Below, one piece after another: positions 10,367 through 17,968 of a stretch of DNA of 64,000 nt. Source of the stretch: Pseudomonas guariconensis. Its GTDB lineage: Bacteria > Pseudomonadota > Gammaproteobacteria > Pseudomonadales > Pseudomonadaceae. Positions within the stretch are counted from its first letter, which is position 1; the number at the start of each line of letters is the position of its first letter. The notes under the pieces were generated by a model. The model saw only the letters and a list, made by a program, of their open reading frames with translations, was not told the DNA's origin and searched no databases. The stretch is taken from NCBI RefSeq assembly GCF_024127895.1, contig NZ_JAMYBK010000006.1, positions 176,564 through 240,563 of the forward strand, written 5' to 3'. The position numbers and the translations under genes are program-made.

Positions 10367-10829
10367 GGGGTGACTCCTCTGGGCCTGCTTCAGCCAGGTA
10401 ACTGGCCGCTTGCGGCGGACGATAGACATTCAGGCGGGCCGTGGCGTAGATGCCGGGGGCGCGCAGGTGGCATTCGAACACACCCATGCCGTTCTCGTCT
10501 TCCAGTGAGCGCAAGGCGTGGATGTGCAGCTCGGTGCCTGCCGGGAAGTGCTCGACGTCACATTCGTACTTGCGGGTACCGAGCAGGAAACCCAGCGCCA
10601 CTGGCTGGCCTTGGCGGCGTGCACGGCAACCGGCATAGGCGGCAACGCTCTGTGCCATCAACTCGATGCCGAGCCAGGCTGGCAGGCTGCCGTCGGCACG
10701 GTTGAACAGGCCGCCGGGGCGAACGGTGGCGCGGGTGTGTATCTGCTCTTCATCGCAGTTGTCGACCTGGTCGATCAAGATCATGTCGCCGGCGTGAGGC
10801 AGCAGCTCGGCCAATGGCCAGGGGATCAT
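10359..10829 (-). CDS. apeP: Hot-dog 3-hydroxyacyl-ACP dehydratase (ApeP-like)
   Basis: A 156-residue single-domain hot-dog protein resembling FabZ-type dehydratases: LLPHAGDMILID at the start corresponds to the LPHR..FLLVD region of that family, and GIELMAQSVAAYAG matches the central helix with its conserved Glu. It should remove water from 3-hydroxyacyl-ACP to leave the conjugated double bonds. In studied APE systems this protein pairs with ApeI; here the ApeI part is fused to the ligase (see the gene at 21148). ATGA overlap with the upstream ketosynthase gene. Confidence 0.87.
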   Translation of the reverse strand: MIPWPLAELLPHAGDMILIDQVDNCDEEQIHTRATVRPGGLFNRADGSLPAWLGIELMAQSVAAYAGCRARRQGQPVALGFLLGTRKYECDVEHFPAGTELHIHALRSLEDENGMGVFECHLRAPGIYATARLNVYRPPQAASYLAEAGPEESPHD

Positions 10830-12019
10830 GGGACGTCTCCGAGAATCAGGCTGACGTTGTTGCCGCCGAAGGCGAACGAATTGCTCATCAATCGACGTGG
10901 GCTTCGCGTGCTCAGGCACTGGCCTGCCCTGGTCAGCGACAGGGCCGGCAATTGCGGATCGGCCTGGCCATCCCAGACATGCGGCGCCAGCAGGCCCATC
11001 GGGTTGTGCTCGCTCAGGCTCAACCAACAGAATGCCGCCTCCAGTGCGCCCGCGGCGCCAAGGGTGTGGCCTGTCATGGGCTTGCTCGAGGAACACGGCA
11101 GTGCGGAACCGAACAGCTCATGCACTGCCAGGCTTTCCATGGCGTCGTTATGGGGGGTGGCGGTGCCATGCAGGTTCAGGTAGTCGATTTGCCCTGGCAC
11201 GAGGCCAGCATTGTCCAAGGCTTTGCGCATGGTCTGCAAGGCACCTTTGCCGGTTGGGTCCGGCGCCGAGATGTGATGTGCATCGGAGCCGGCACCCGTG
11301 CCGAGCAGGGCGATGGACGGGCCTGCGGGGTTACGTTCGCGAGTCATCAGGAACAGCGCCGCGCCTTCACCGATGTTGATGCCGTTGCGGTTCACCGAGA
11401 ACGGATTGCAGCGATGGTCGCTGAGCGCTTCCAAGGCGCTGAAGCCGTTGAGGGTCAGGCCGCAGAGGCTGTCGACACCGCCGCACAGAACCGCGTCGCA
11501 AAGGCCCAGGTCGAGCAGCCGGCGCGCACTCGACAGGGCACGCCCACTGGACGTGCAGGCTGTGGAAATCACGTAGGCCGGGCCGCTTAGTTGTAGCCAG
11601 TCGGCAAGGAAGTTCGCGGGGGCGCTGAGTTCCTGTTGGTCGTAGCGGTAGCGCTCGGGAAAGTGCTGGGTCTTGAGGTACTCGGCAATGCCATCGCTGG
11701 CCTCGGCGATGCCCGAGGTGCTGGTGCCCAGAATCACCGCAACCCGACCGGCGCCATGGCGGTCGATGGCCTGGCGGATGGCCGGCTCGATCTGCAGGGC
11801 GGCGCTGTACAGCAGTTGGTTGTTGCGGCTGTGCTGCCCTGGCAGGGGGACTGCCGGGAGCTCGCCTGTCACCGCGCCGACCGGTGGGCTGCGCTCGGCG
11901 ATCCAGCCCTCTTGGGGCTGCATGCCGGAGCAATCTCCCGCGAACAGATGGGCGGCGACTTCGGCTTGGCCACGGCCTAGGGCACAGACCAGGCCCAAGG
12001 CATTGAGGTAGGCGGTCAT
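10826..12019 (-). CDS. apeO: Beta-ketoacyl-ACP synthase of the aryl polyene pathway (ApeO-like)
   Basis: A 397-residue condensing enzyme with complete active site: C155 in STACTSSG, His in LNLHGTATPHND and His in MTGHTLGAAGALEA. In characterised APE clusters this ketosynthase works with the small chain-length factor ApeC (here at 24665). The N-terminus MTAYLNALGLVCALG is typical for APE ketosynthases. The ATG at 12019 overlaps the end of the upstream DUF3261 lipoprotein gene, and its stop overlaps the next dehydratase start by 4 bases. Confidence 0.9.
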   Translation of the reverse strand: MTAYLNALGLVCALGRGQAEVAAHLFAGDCSGMQPQEGWIAERSPPVGAVTGELPAVPLPGQHSRNNQLLYSAALQIEPAIRQAIDRHGAGRVAVILGTSTSGIAEASDGIAEYLKTQHFPERYRYDQQELSAPANFLADWLQLSGPAYVISTACTSSGRALSSARRLLDLGLCDAVLCGGVDSLCGLTLNGFSALEALSDHRCNPFSVNRNGINIGEGAALFLMTRERNPAGPSIALLGTGAGSDAHHISAPDPTGKGALQTMRKALDNAGLVPGQIDYLNLHGTATPHNDAMESLAVHELFGSALPCSSSKPMTGHTLGAAGALEAAFCWLSLSEHNPMGLLAPHVWDGQADPQLPALSLTRAGQCLSTRSPRRLMSNSFAFGGNNVSLILGDVP

Positions 12020-12501
12020 GGCGTATTCTCGCTGGGCAGTGGGCTGATTAGATAGCGCAGGCCTTGGCCGAGGTTCAAGTCGAAGGTGTCGGCCGCCCGA
12101 TAGGTGACCTGCCAACGGTCGCCCAACCAGCGCAACTCGCCCTGCTGATGTGCTTGCGGATAGAGCTGTGGCAATTGCCCGGACGGTGTCAGGGCGAACA
12201 GCACGGCAGCGAACAGTTCGCGGGCTTGCGGGTTGGGTGGCAACAGGCCGTCGGCCTGCCAGTGTTCACCTTCGAGCAGTTGGCGGGCGAGGGGGATGCC
12301 TAGCAGGTCGAGCAGCGACCAGCGCAATCGGCCTTCCTCGCGCTGGATCACCAGCAGCCAGTCCTGGCGCTGCCCGGCCTGCTCGCGCTCGACGTGCAAT
12401 TGCCGCGGCAGATCCAGCTGCGGTAGCTGCGTAGGCAGCGGCGGGCGTGCGGCACAGGCGCCGAGCAGCAGGCACAGGATGATTGCCAGCAGGTACTTCA
12501 C
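12016..12501 (-). CDS. DUF3261-type lipoprotein
   Basis: A 161-residue lipoprotein with a clear signal and lipobox (KYLLAIILCLLLGAC, lipid cysteine near residue 16). The mature domain (LQ/WLLVIQREEGRLRWSLLDLLGIPLARQLLEG, then a YLISPLP end) matches the DUF3261 family found in APE clusters. The start is GTG at 12501, chosen because the lipoprotein signal begins there and because it makes a 4-base GTGA overlap with the methyltransferase stop. Outer-membrane or periplasmic handling of the lipid product is likely but inferred from position. Confidence 0.85.
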   Translation of the reverse strand: MKYLLAIILCLLLGACAARPPLPTQLPQLDLPRQLHVEREQAGQRQDWLLVIQREEGRLRWSLLDLLGIPLARQLLEGEHWQADGLLPPNPQARELFAAVLFALTPSGQLPQLYPQAHQQGELRWLGDRWQVTYRAADTFDLNLGQGLRYLISPLPSENTP

Positions 12502-13229
12502 GGATGCTCCAGGGGCTTGCGTGCCACTACGTTGACCAGGGTCTCTTCTCGTTGGCCAACGGGCGGCGGCTTGCGCAGGCCGAGGCGTTCGAGCAGGCCG
12601 AAGTCTTTGGCCCGGCTCCACCACAGGTAGGGGTACGAGATGTTGTGCGAGGCGAATTCGAACCCTTGATCGCGCAGCATCCGCAGGTATTGCTCGGCGC
12701 TCTTCTGCACGTGCATGGGGTGACGGAACAACCAGCGAATCACCCAGGTGTCGATGTACGCCTCGGTAGATTCGGCGAATAGCAGGTAACCGCCGGGCTT
12801 GAGCACCCGGTAGAACTCGGCCAGGGCTTGTTCCTGTTCCACCAGGTGGTGGAAGGTCTGGTGGCAGAACAGGATGTCGATGCTGGCATCGGCGAACTGC
12901 AATCGAGCGCAGTCGCTGCCACGCAGTTCCACGTCGAGTCCCAGGCGTTCTGCCTCCGCCGCGCTGAGCTCGAGGCTGTGCGGGTCGGCATCGGTGCCGA
13001 GCAGCCGCGACGGCGCGAACACCTGCTGCAGGTGCTTGAACGATTTGCCCTGGCCACAGCCGGCGTCGAGCAGTACCGGTGCCTGCGGCGGCTCGTCGTC
13101 GAACAGGCGGCGCAGGTCGTTGATGGCCACTCGCAGCACATGATGCTGCCAGGTGTGGCTGCGCAGGAACCAGAAGCCGAAGCGGGTCTCTTCGACGTAG
13201 GTGTCGCTGAGGAACGGTTGCTGGCTCAT
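12498..13229 (-). CDS. SAM-dependent class I methyltransferase
   Basis: A 243-residue methyltransferase with the Rossmann motif I VLLDAGCGQGKSF and a typical post-II region (FADASIDILFCHQTFHHL, then RVLKPGGYLLF). In the aryl polyene setting it most likely methylates the aromatic head group, as methyl substituents on the ring are known for these pigments (known for the product class; target here inferred). ATGA overlap with the upstream flavoprotein gene and GTGA overlap with the downstream lipoprotein gene. The ATG at 13229 is preferred over the in-frame upstream start because of this coupling. Confidence 0.88.
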   Translation of the reverse strand: MSQQPFLSDTYVEETRFGFWFLRSHTWQHHVLRVAINDLRRLFDDEPPQAPVLLDAGCGQGKSFKHLQQVFAPSRLLGTDADPHSLELSAAEAERLGLDVELRGSDCARLQFADASIDILFCHQTFHHLVEQEQALAEFYRVLKPGGYLLFAESTEAYIDTWVIRWLFRHPMHVQKSAEQYLRMLRDQGFEFASHNISYPYLWWSRAKDFGLLERLGLRKPPPVGQREETLVNVVARKPLEHP

Positions 13230-14473
13230 GCCGGCGCCCTCGCGCACAGTTCGGCCAAGGTCTGCAGGCGGCGCCTGGGCTCGACGACGAACGGATTGCG
13301 CAGGTCCCAGGCATAGCCGGCGAGGATCGAACTGATCATGGCGCGGATCTCAGGTGAGCTGCCGGGGTGGTGGATCACGTCCTGGAAGCTGCCGTCGTAC
13401 CAGCCTTCGACATAGGCGCGGAAGGTATCGATGCCACGCTTGAGCGGTTCGGCGAAGTCCCGCTGCCAGTCCACCGCCTCGCCTTGCAGCTGGCGGTGCA
13501 GTAGGCCGGCGGCCATGCTGGCCGAACGCATGGCAATGGTCACGCCCGAGGAAAACACCGGGTCGAGGAACTCGGCGGCATTGCCCAGCAGCGCGAAGCC
13601 CTTGCCGTGCAGGGCCTTGACGTTGGCCGAGTAGCCGCCGATGGCGCGCGCCGGGGTGTCCCAGACGGCGTTGGCCAGCACCTTGGACAGGCTGGGGGCC
13701 TGGGCCACGAAGTGCTTGAGGCAGGCGTCCAGGTCGCCGGGCGCGTCGGCGAAGCGCTCGGCAGCGGCAACGACCCCTAGCGAGGTGCGGCCATCGCTGA
13801 ACGGGATGGTCCAGAACCAGATGTCGCGGTGTTCGGGGTGGGTGGTGATGAGGATCTTGTCGCGGTCGAAGCCTGGGTGGTCGATGCGGTCCTCGATATG
13901 GGTGAACACGGCCTGGCGCACTGGGAAGTTCGACGGCGCCTCCAGGTCGAGCAGCCGTGGCAGCACACGGCCATAGCCGCTCGCGTCGAGCACGAAGCTG
14001 GCATGCACGGGGTACTCGCTGCCGTCGGCACGGCGTACCTGCAGGTACGGTCGTTCCCCATCCATATCGGCGCTGACGATTTCATGCTCGTAGCGGATTT
14101 CCACGCCTTGCGCTTCGGCCTGGTCGGCCAGCAGTTGGTCGAAGCGTGCCCGCTGCACCTGGAAGGTGGTCGGCCGGCCTTTGCTGAAGGTCTGGCCAAA
14201 GTCGAAGTCGGTGTACGCCTCACCCCAGGCGAAGGCAGCGCCGTTTTTCAGTTGGAAACCTGCCGCCTGGAGGGCATCGAGCATGCCGGCCTCCTCGACG
14301 AAGTCGATGCAGTGCGACAACAGGCTTTCGCCGATCGAGAAGCGCGGAAACCGCTGGCGCTCGAGGACCAGCACGTCGTGCCCCCGACGTTTGAGCAGGG
14401 TGGCGGCGATAGCACCGGATGGGCCGGCGCCAATCACCACCACGGGGTGATGTTGCAGTTCAGGGTTCGGCAT
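13226..14473 (-). CDS. Flavin-dependent halogenase-like FAD oxidoreductase
   Basis: A 415-residue FAD protein with N-terminal GAGPSG and an ESLL segment (SIGESLLSHC) typical of flavin-dependent halogenases and related monooxygenases. A near-copy of the halogenase hallmark GWxWxIP is present as DIWFWTIP with W219 and W221, the first Gly being replaced by Ile. A second FAD element reads GFALLGNAAEFLDPVFSSGV. In xanthomonadin and APE clusters such proteins are thought to oxidise or halogenate the aryl head. It has a strong AAGGAGG site 5 bases before the ATG and ends in an ATGA overlap with the methyltransferase gene. Confidence 0.85.
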   Translation of the reverse strand: MPNPELQHHPVVVIGAGPSGAIAATLLKRRGHDVLVLERQRFPRFSIGESLLSHCIDFVEEAGMLDALQAAGFQLKNGAAFAWGEAYTDFDFGQTFSKGRPTTFQVQRARFDQLLADQAEAQGVEIRYEHEIVSADMDGERPYLQVRRADGSEYPVHASFVLDASGYGRVLPRLLDLEAPSNFPVRQAVFTHIEDRIDHPGFDRDKILITTHPEHRDIWFWTIPFSDGRTSLGVVAAAERFADAPGDLDACLKHFVAQAPSLSKVLANAVWDTPARAIGGYSANVKALHGKGFALLGNAAEFLDPVFSSGVTIAMRSASMAAGLLHRQLQGEAVDWQRDFAEPLKRGIDTFRAYVEGWYDGSFQDVIHHPGSSPEIRAMISSILAGYAWDLRNPFVVEPRRRLQTLAELCARAPA

Positions 14474-14636
14474 GAGGCCTCCTTGCCGGTGGAGCAGTTG
14501 TCAGGCTGGCCATTGCAGGCAGCAGGGTGATCGGTGGTCGTTGGCTGGCGATTGAGGGCAACCCGAGACGCGTGCCGAGCGTGCTGGCCGGCGCATGCAT
14601 CGCCAGGGCCGGTGCCCATGACAGAAGGCGGGTCAT
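14460..14636 (-). CDS. Possible 58-residue coupled small ORF
   Basis: A short open frame exactly bridges the exporter and the halogenase-like gene. Its ATG (14636) overlaps the exporter stop as ATGA, and its stop lies 14 bases inside the halogenase-like gene, whose ribosome-binding site is inside this frame. The predicted peptide begins MTRLLSWAPALAMHAP and is rich in Pro, Ala and Leu. It may be a real small protein or simply a frame that keeps ribosomes moving through the 159-base gap. No family recognised. Confidence 0.38.
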   Translation of the reverse strand: MTRLLSWAPALAMHAPASTLGTRLGLPSIASQRPPITLLPAMASLTTAPPARRPHAEP

Positions 14637-16960
14637 GGCGAGGTGTGCGCTCCATCGCGAGGGGCAGCCCAGGGGGCCAGCAGGAAGCTGAAGACCAGGC
14701 CCAGGCTTACCGCCAGGCCGAAGTTGCTCACTGCTGGCGTGCTCGACAAGGCCAGCAGGCCGAACGACAGCCAGGTGGTGAGTGCCGCCAGCAGGATACC
14801 CAGCAGACTCACGGCACCGCCGCCGATGCGCTCATGCATCAGGATCGCGTAGTCGACGCTGATCGCCGTTACCAGCAGCAGGCCGAACAGGCTGAACAGG
14901 GTCAGTGGCTGACCGAGCCAGCCGAGGCTGGCCAGGCTGCACAGGGCTGCCAGAAGTGGCAGGGCCACGATGCGCAGGGCGCCGCGAAGGCCGAAGGGCA
15001 GGGCCAGTAGCACCAGGATCAGGGCGCAGGACAGCAGCTTGAGTTCGGCGGCGCTGACCTGGGTGGCCGCGAATACCTGGTTCAGCTCACCCAGCCGGTC
15101 TATCAGTTGCACCCCGGCCAGTTCAGCGGTGTGCAGGCGCAGCAGGGCGGCATCGCCCAGGCCCTGCAAGCTGACGATGGCGGCCACGCCCGTACCGTCC
15201 TGGCCCAGCCACAACGGCCGCCAGGCTTCGCCCAGGGGGCCGGCGAGCACTTGGTCGATGGTCTGCACGGGTAGCTGCAACAATTGTGCTTGCTCGGCGA
15301 CCAGGGCCGCTTCTGGCACGCCCAGGGCCACGAGCGGTTGCCAGTGCGCGCCGAGGGCTCCCAGGGCCTGACGTGCCTGCGCTTGTTCAGCGGGGCTGGC
15401 GATGATCTGGCTGAGGCTCATGTAGCCCTTGAGCTCGCCCTGCGCCACCCATTCGTCGAGCTTGCTGGACAGCGCCTCCAAACGATCGAGCAACGCTTGC
15501 TGGTCGGCGCCGCGCACCAGATAGAACTGGCTGGTCGGCTGGTAGCCTGTGATGCGTGCCACTGCCTGGGCTTCTTCGAGCAACTGGGGTGGGCTGCCGA
15601 CCCATTGACGGATATCGTTGCGGCTGTTCAGGTGCCACAGGCCGGTGGCACAGAACAGGGCTAGCAGGACCAGCAGCGCACTGCTTGGCACCCTGCGCAG
15701 CAGGCGTTCGCGCCAATCGGTGAGCGTTTCGGCGATGCGCAGTGGCCACTGCGCCGGCTGCAGCTCGACCTTCCCCAGCAGGGCAGGCAGCAGGCACACC
15801 GCGCTCAGGTAGGCGCCGACCAGGCCTGCGGCGGAGAAGGCGGCGATCTGGGTCAGTGCCGGGAAGGGCGTGAAAGCCAAGGCCAGGTAGCCGATGCAAC
15901 TGGTCGCCAGGCTCAGGCTCATGCCCGGCAGGGTCAGGCGTACGGCTGGCCAACTGCGCCAAGGCGTCAGGCTCCAGCTCTTGGACAAGTAGTGCAGGGG
16001 ATAATCCACCGCCACGCCGATCAGGCTGGAGCCCAGCACCAGGGTCATGACGTGCATCTGGCCGAACAGCATCACGCAGACCACCGAGCCGAACAGCATG
16101 CCCACCAGGACCGGGACAAACGCCAGCAACACTCGCCAGCGCTTGAACGCCAGCAGCAACAGCAGCAGGATGCCGAGGGTGGCGCCACCACCGACCCAGG
16201 TGATCTCGCGGCTGGCCTGTCGTTGGCCAGCGGCGGCATGCAGCAGGCCGCTGGCTGCCAGGAGATGGGCGCCCTGCTGGTCGGCCTGGGTGCGGCTGCT
16301 GGCGAGCAGGTCGGCCACCTGCAAGGGCAGGTGCATGTCGAAGGCATCGGCGTAGGTACGTGCGCGCAGCAGTACCCAATGCTTGCCCTCGGCCTTGGCG
16401 ATCAGGGCGCCACCGGCGGTGTCCAGCTCGACGTTGGCAGGTTTGGGCTGGCTGGCCTGGATACGTCCGGTCAGGCCCAGCCAGTCGTCTTGGCTGGACA
16501 CCAGGCTGAAGCCGGCGAAGGGGTCGAACAGGTTGTGCACACGCTGCTCGACGAATGCGTCGGGATCCTTGCGCAGTTGCTGGCGATCCGTGGCCGAAAG
16601 CATGGCCAGGCGCCCTTGCAGCAGTTGTTCGCGTACGGCGGCGAGGTCGGTCTGCAGGCTCCACTGCACCTTTTCGAACAGCCCGCTGGCCTGCCATTGT
16701 CCAGCCAGACGCTCGGTCATGGCGAGCGCCTGCTGGCGGTCGGGGTGACCGACCAGCACCAGCAATTCGCGGTTCAGCGGCTCTTGCATGCGCTGTTCGG
16801 CGCGCTTGACCAGCGGGTCTTGGCTCGCGCCGGGGACCAGGGTCATCAGATCGGCCGACAGCGGTGCCCCCCGGTGCCATTGCCAGCCGACGACGGCGAG
16901 CATGACCAGCAACAAGGCCAGGAACAGGCGGGGCAACAGGCGTTCAGTCGGCAAAATCAC
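14633..16960 (-). CDS. apeN: MMPL/RND-type lipid exporter (ApeN-like)
   Basis: A 775-residue inner-membrane protein of the MMPL/RND family with the expected two-fold layout: one N-terminal transmembrane helix, a large periplasmic domain, a block of helices (around residues 230-420), a second periplasmic domain, and a final block of helices (about residues 640-770). GVAVDYPLHYLSK and ISVDYAILMHERI are the paired transmembrane-4 D-Y motifs expected for proton coupling. It probably carries the polyene lipid across the inner membrane with the LolA-like protein. GTG start at 16960, overlapping the lolA-like gene by 17 bases. Confidence 0.9.
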   Translation of the reverse strand: MILPTERLLPRLFLALLLVMLAVVGWQWHRGAPLSADLMTLVPGASQDPLVKRAEQRMQEPLNRELLVLVGHPDRQQALAMTERLAGQWQASGLFEKVQWSLQTDLAAVREQLLQGRLAMLSATDRQQLRKDPDAFVEQRVHNLFDPFAGFSLVSSQDDWLGLTGRIQASQPKPANVELDTAGGALIAKAEGKHWVLLRARTYADAFDMHLPLQVADLLASSRTQADQQGAHLLAASGLLHAAAGQRQASREITWVGGGATLGILLLLLLAFKRWRVLLAFVPVLVGMLFGSVVCVMLFGQMHVMTLVLGSSLIGVAVDYPLHYLSKSWSLTPWRSWPAVRLTLPGMSLSLATSCIGYLALAFTPFPALTQIAAFSAAGLVGAYLSAVCLLPALLGKVELQPAQWPLRIAETLTDWRERLLRRVPSSALLVLLALFCATGLWHLNSRNDIRQWVGSPPQLLEEAQAVARITGYQPTSQFYLVRGADQQALLDRLEALSSKLDEWVAQGELKGYMSLSQIIASPAEQAQARQALGALGAHWQPLVALGVPEAALVAEQAQLLQLPVQTIDQVLAGPLGEAWRPLWLGQDGTGVAAIVSLQGLGDAALLRLHTAELAGVQLIDRLGELNQVFAATQVSAAELKLLSCALILVLLALPFGLRGALRIVALPLLAALCSLASLGWLGQPLTLFSLFGLLLVTAISVDYAILMHERIGGGAVSLLGILLAALTTWLSFGLLALSSTPAVSNFGLAVSLGLVFSFLLAPWAAPRDGAHTSP

Positions 16961-17546
16961 GGCGCTCCGGGTCGTCCAGGGTGGCCGCGCCGCTGCTTTG
17001 GGGCATGCGCAGAACGGTCCTGTCGCCTTGGGTTTCGTTCAGTTCGATGCGCTCAACGAAGCGCCCACCGGTGATGTCGATATGCTTGAAGACCTGCTTG
17101 AGCAGTAGCGAACGAGGTGTCAGGCGCAGTTGCCAGTGCTGCGCGTCGCCCGACAGGCTCAGTTCGAAGTCACGTTGCAGGCCGCTGCTGTCGCCTTGCA
17201 GCACGGCGAAGAACAGGCGGTTTTGTTCGGCGGCGGCACTGCGGCTGGGCAAGGCTTGCCAGCCCTCCGGGGTACGCCGGGCGATGCCGCTGGCGTCGAT
17301 ACGGTAGTCCTGGCGCAGGGGCGCTTGCAGCTGCCACAGCAGGCCATGGTCGCGGGCGAGGACGAAGCGGCCTTCGCTCAGCAGCGGTTGCGGCAGGGCA
17401 CGCAGGTGTTTTTCCTGGATGAATGGCCCCTTGACCACCGCCGTGTCGCCCAGGTGTTTCTGCAGATCGTCCAAGTCGAAGGCCTGGGCCAAGGCGCTGG
17501 CGGCCAGTAGGGCGAGCGTGGCGAGCAGGTGCGCGAGGCGCTTCAT
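16944..17546 (-). CDS. apeM: LolA-like outer-membrane lipid carrier (ApeM-like)
   Basis: A 200-residue periplasmic protein with a signal peptide (MKRLAHLLATLALLAASALAQA) followed by a LolA/LolB-type fold pattern: GPFIQEKHL, LSEGRFVLARDHGLLWQLQAPL and a C-terminal DITGGRFVERIELNE. LolA-family proteins shuttle acylated molecules across the periplasm; here the cargo should be the polyene lipid or its anchor. The ATG at 17546 has AGAAGG seven bases upstream and overlaps the thioesterase stop by 4 bases. Confidence 0.88.
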   Translation of the reverse strand: MKRLAHLLATLALLAASALAQAFDLDDLQKHLGDTAVVKGPFIQEKHLRALPQPLLSEGRFVLARDHGLLWQLQAPLRQDYRIDASGIARRTPEGWQALPSRSAAAEQNRLFFAVLQGDSSGLQRDFELSLSGDAQHWQLRLTPRSLLLKQVFKHIDITGGRFVERIELNETQGDRTVLRMPQSSGAATLDDPERRDFAD

Positions 17547-17968
17547 GACAATACCTTCTGCACCGCGTCGAGCATGACCTGCGGTGACGCCAGTTGCATT
17601 TCCCCGCTGTCGATATGCACCGCGACCTGCACCGTACTGGCGCGGGTCATGCGCTCGCCTGTGGCGGCATCGCTGATCAGGTAGTGGATCTTCAAGCGGT
17701 TTTCCCACTCCACCAGGCTGGCCCGCACCTTCAGGTGCTGGCCGAAGGTGGCGCCACGGATGTAGCGCAGCTGCAGGTCGATCACCGGCCAGGCATAGCC
17801 GCTGGCCTGCATCTGCAGGTAGTTGTGCTCGAGACGGTCGAGCAGTGCGCAACGGGCTATCTCCAGGTACTTGACGTAGTGGCCGTGCCAGACGATATGC
17901 ATGCTGTCGACGTCGAAGAAGGGGACGACGATCTCGCTGTCGACATGGAAGACGCCGGGGCTACGCAT
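17543..17968 (-). CDS. apeL: 4-hydroxybenzoyl-CoA-type hot-dog thioesterase (ApeL-like)
   Basis: A 141-residue hot-dog thioesterase. The family motif is clear near the N-terminus: FFDVDSMHIVWHGHYVKYLEIAR, in which the first Asp and following His/Tyr correspond to the 4HBT active-site helix. It could release finished or stalled chains from the ACP, or free an aromatic CoA/ACP thioester. The GGAGG site lies 4 bases before the ATG, and the start overlaps the ammonia-lyase stop by 8 bases. Confidence 0.9.
   Translation of the reverse strand: MRSPGVFHVDSEIVVPFFDVDSMHIVWHGHYVKYLEIARCALLDRLEHNYLQMQASGYAWPVIDLQLRYIRGATFGQHLKVRASLVEWENRLKIHYLISDAATGERMTRASTVQVAVHIDSGEMQLASPQVMLDAVQKVLS

Noticed and set aside
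14434..14655. 73-codon minus-strand frame in the exporter-halogenase gap
   Set aside because: It has no coupling to its neighbours and overlaps both genes more deeply than the 58-codon frame that starts at the exporter's ATGA.
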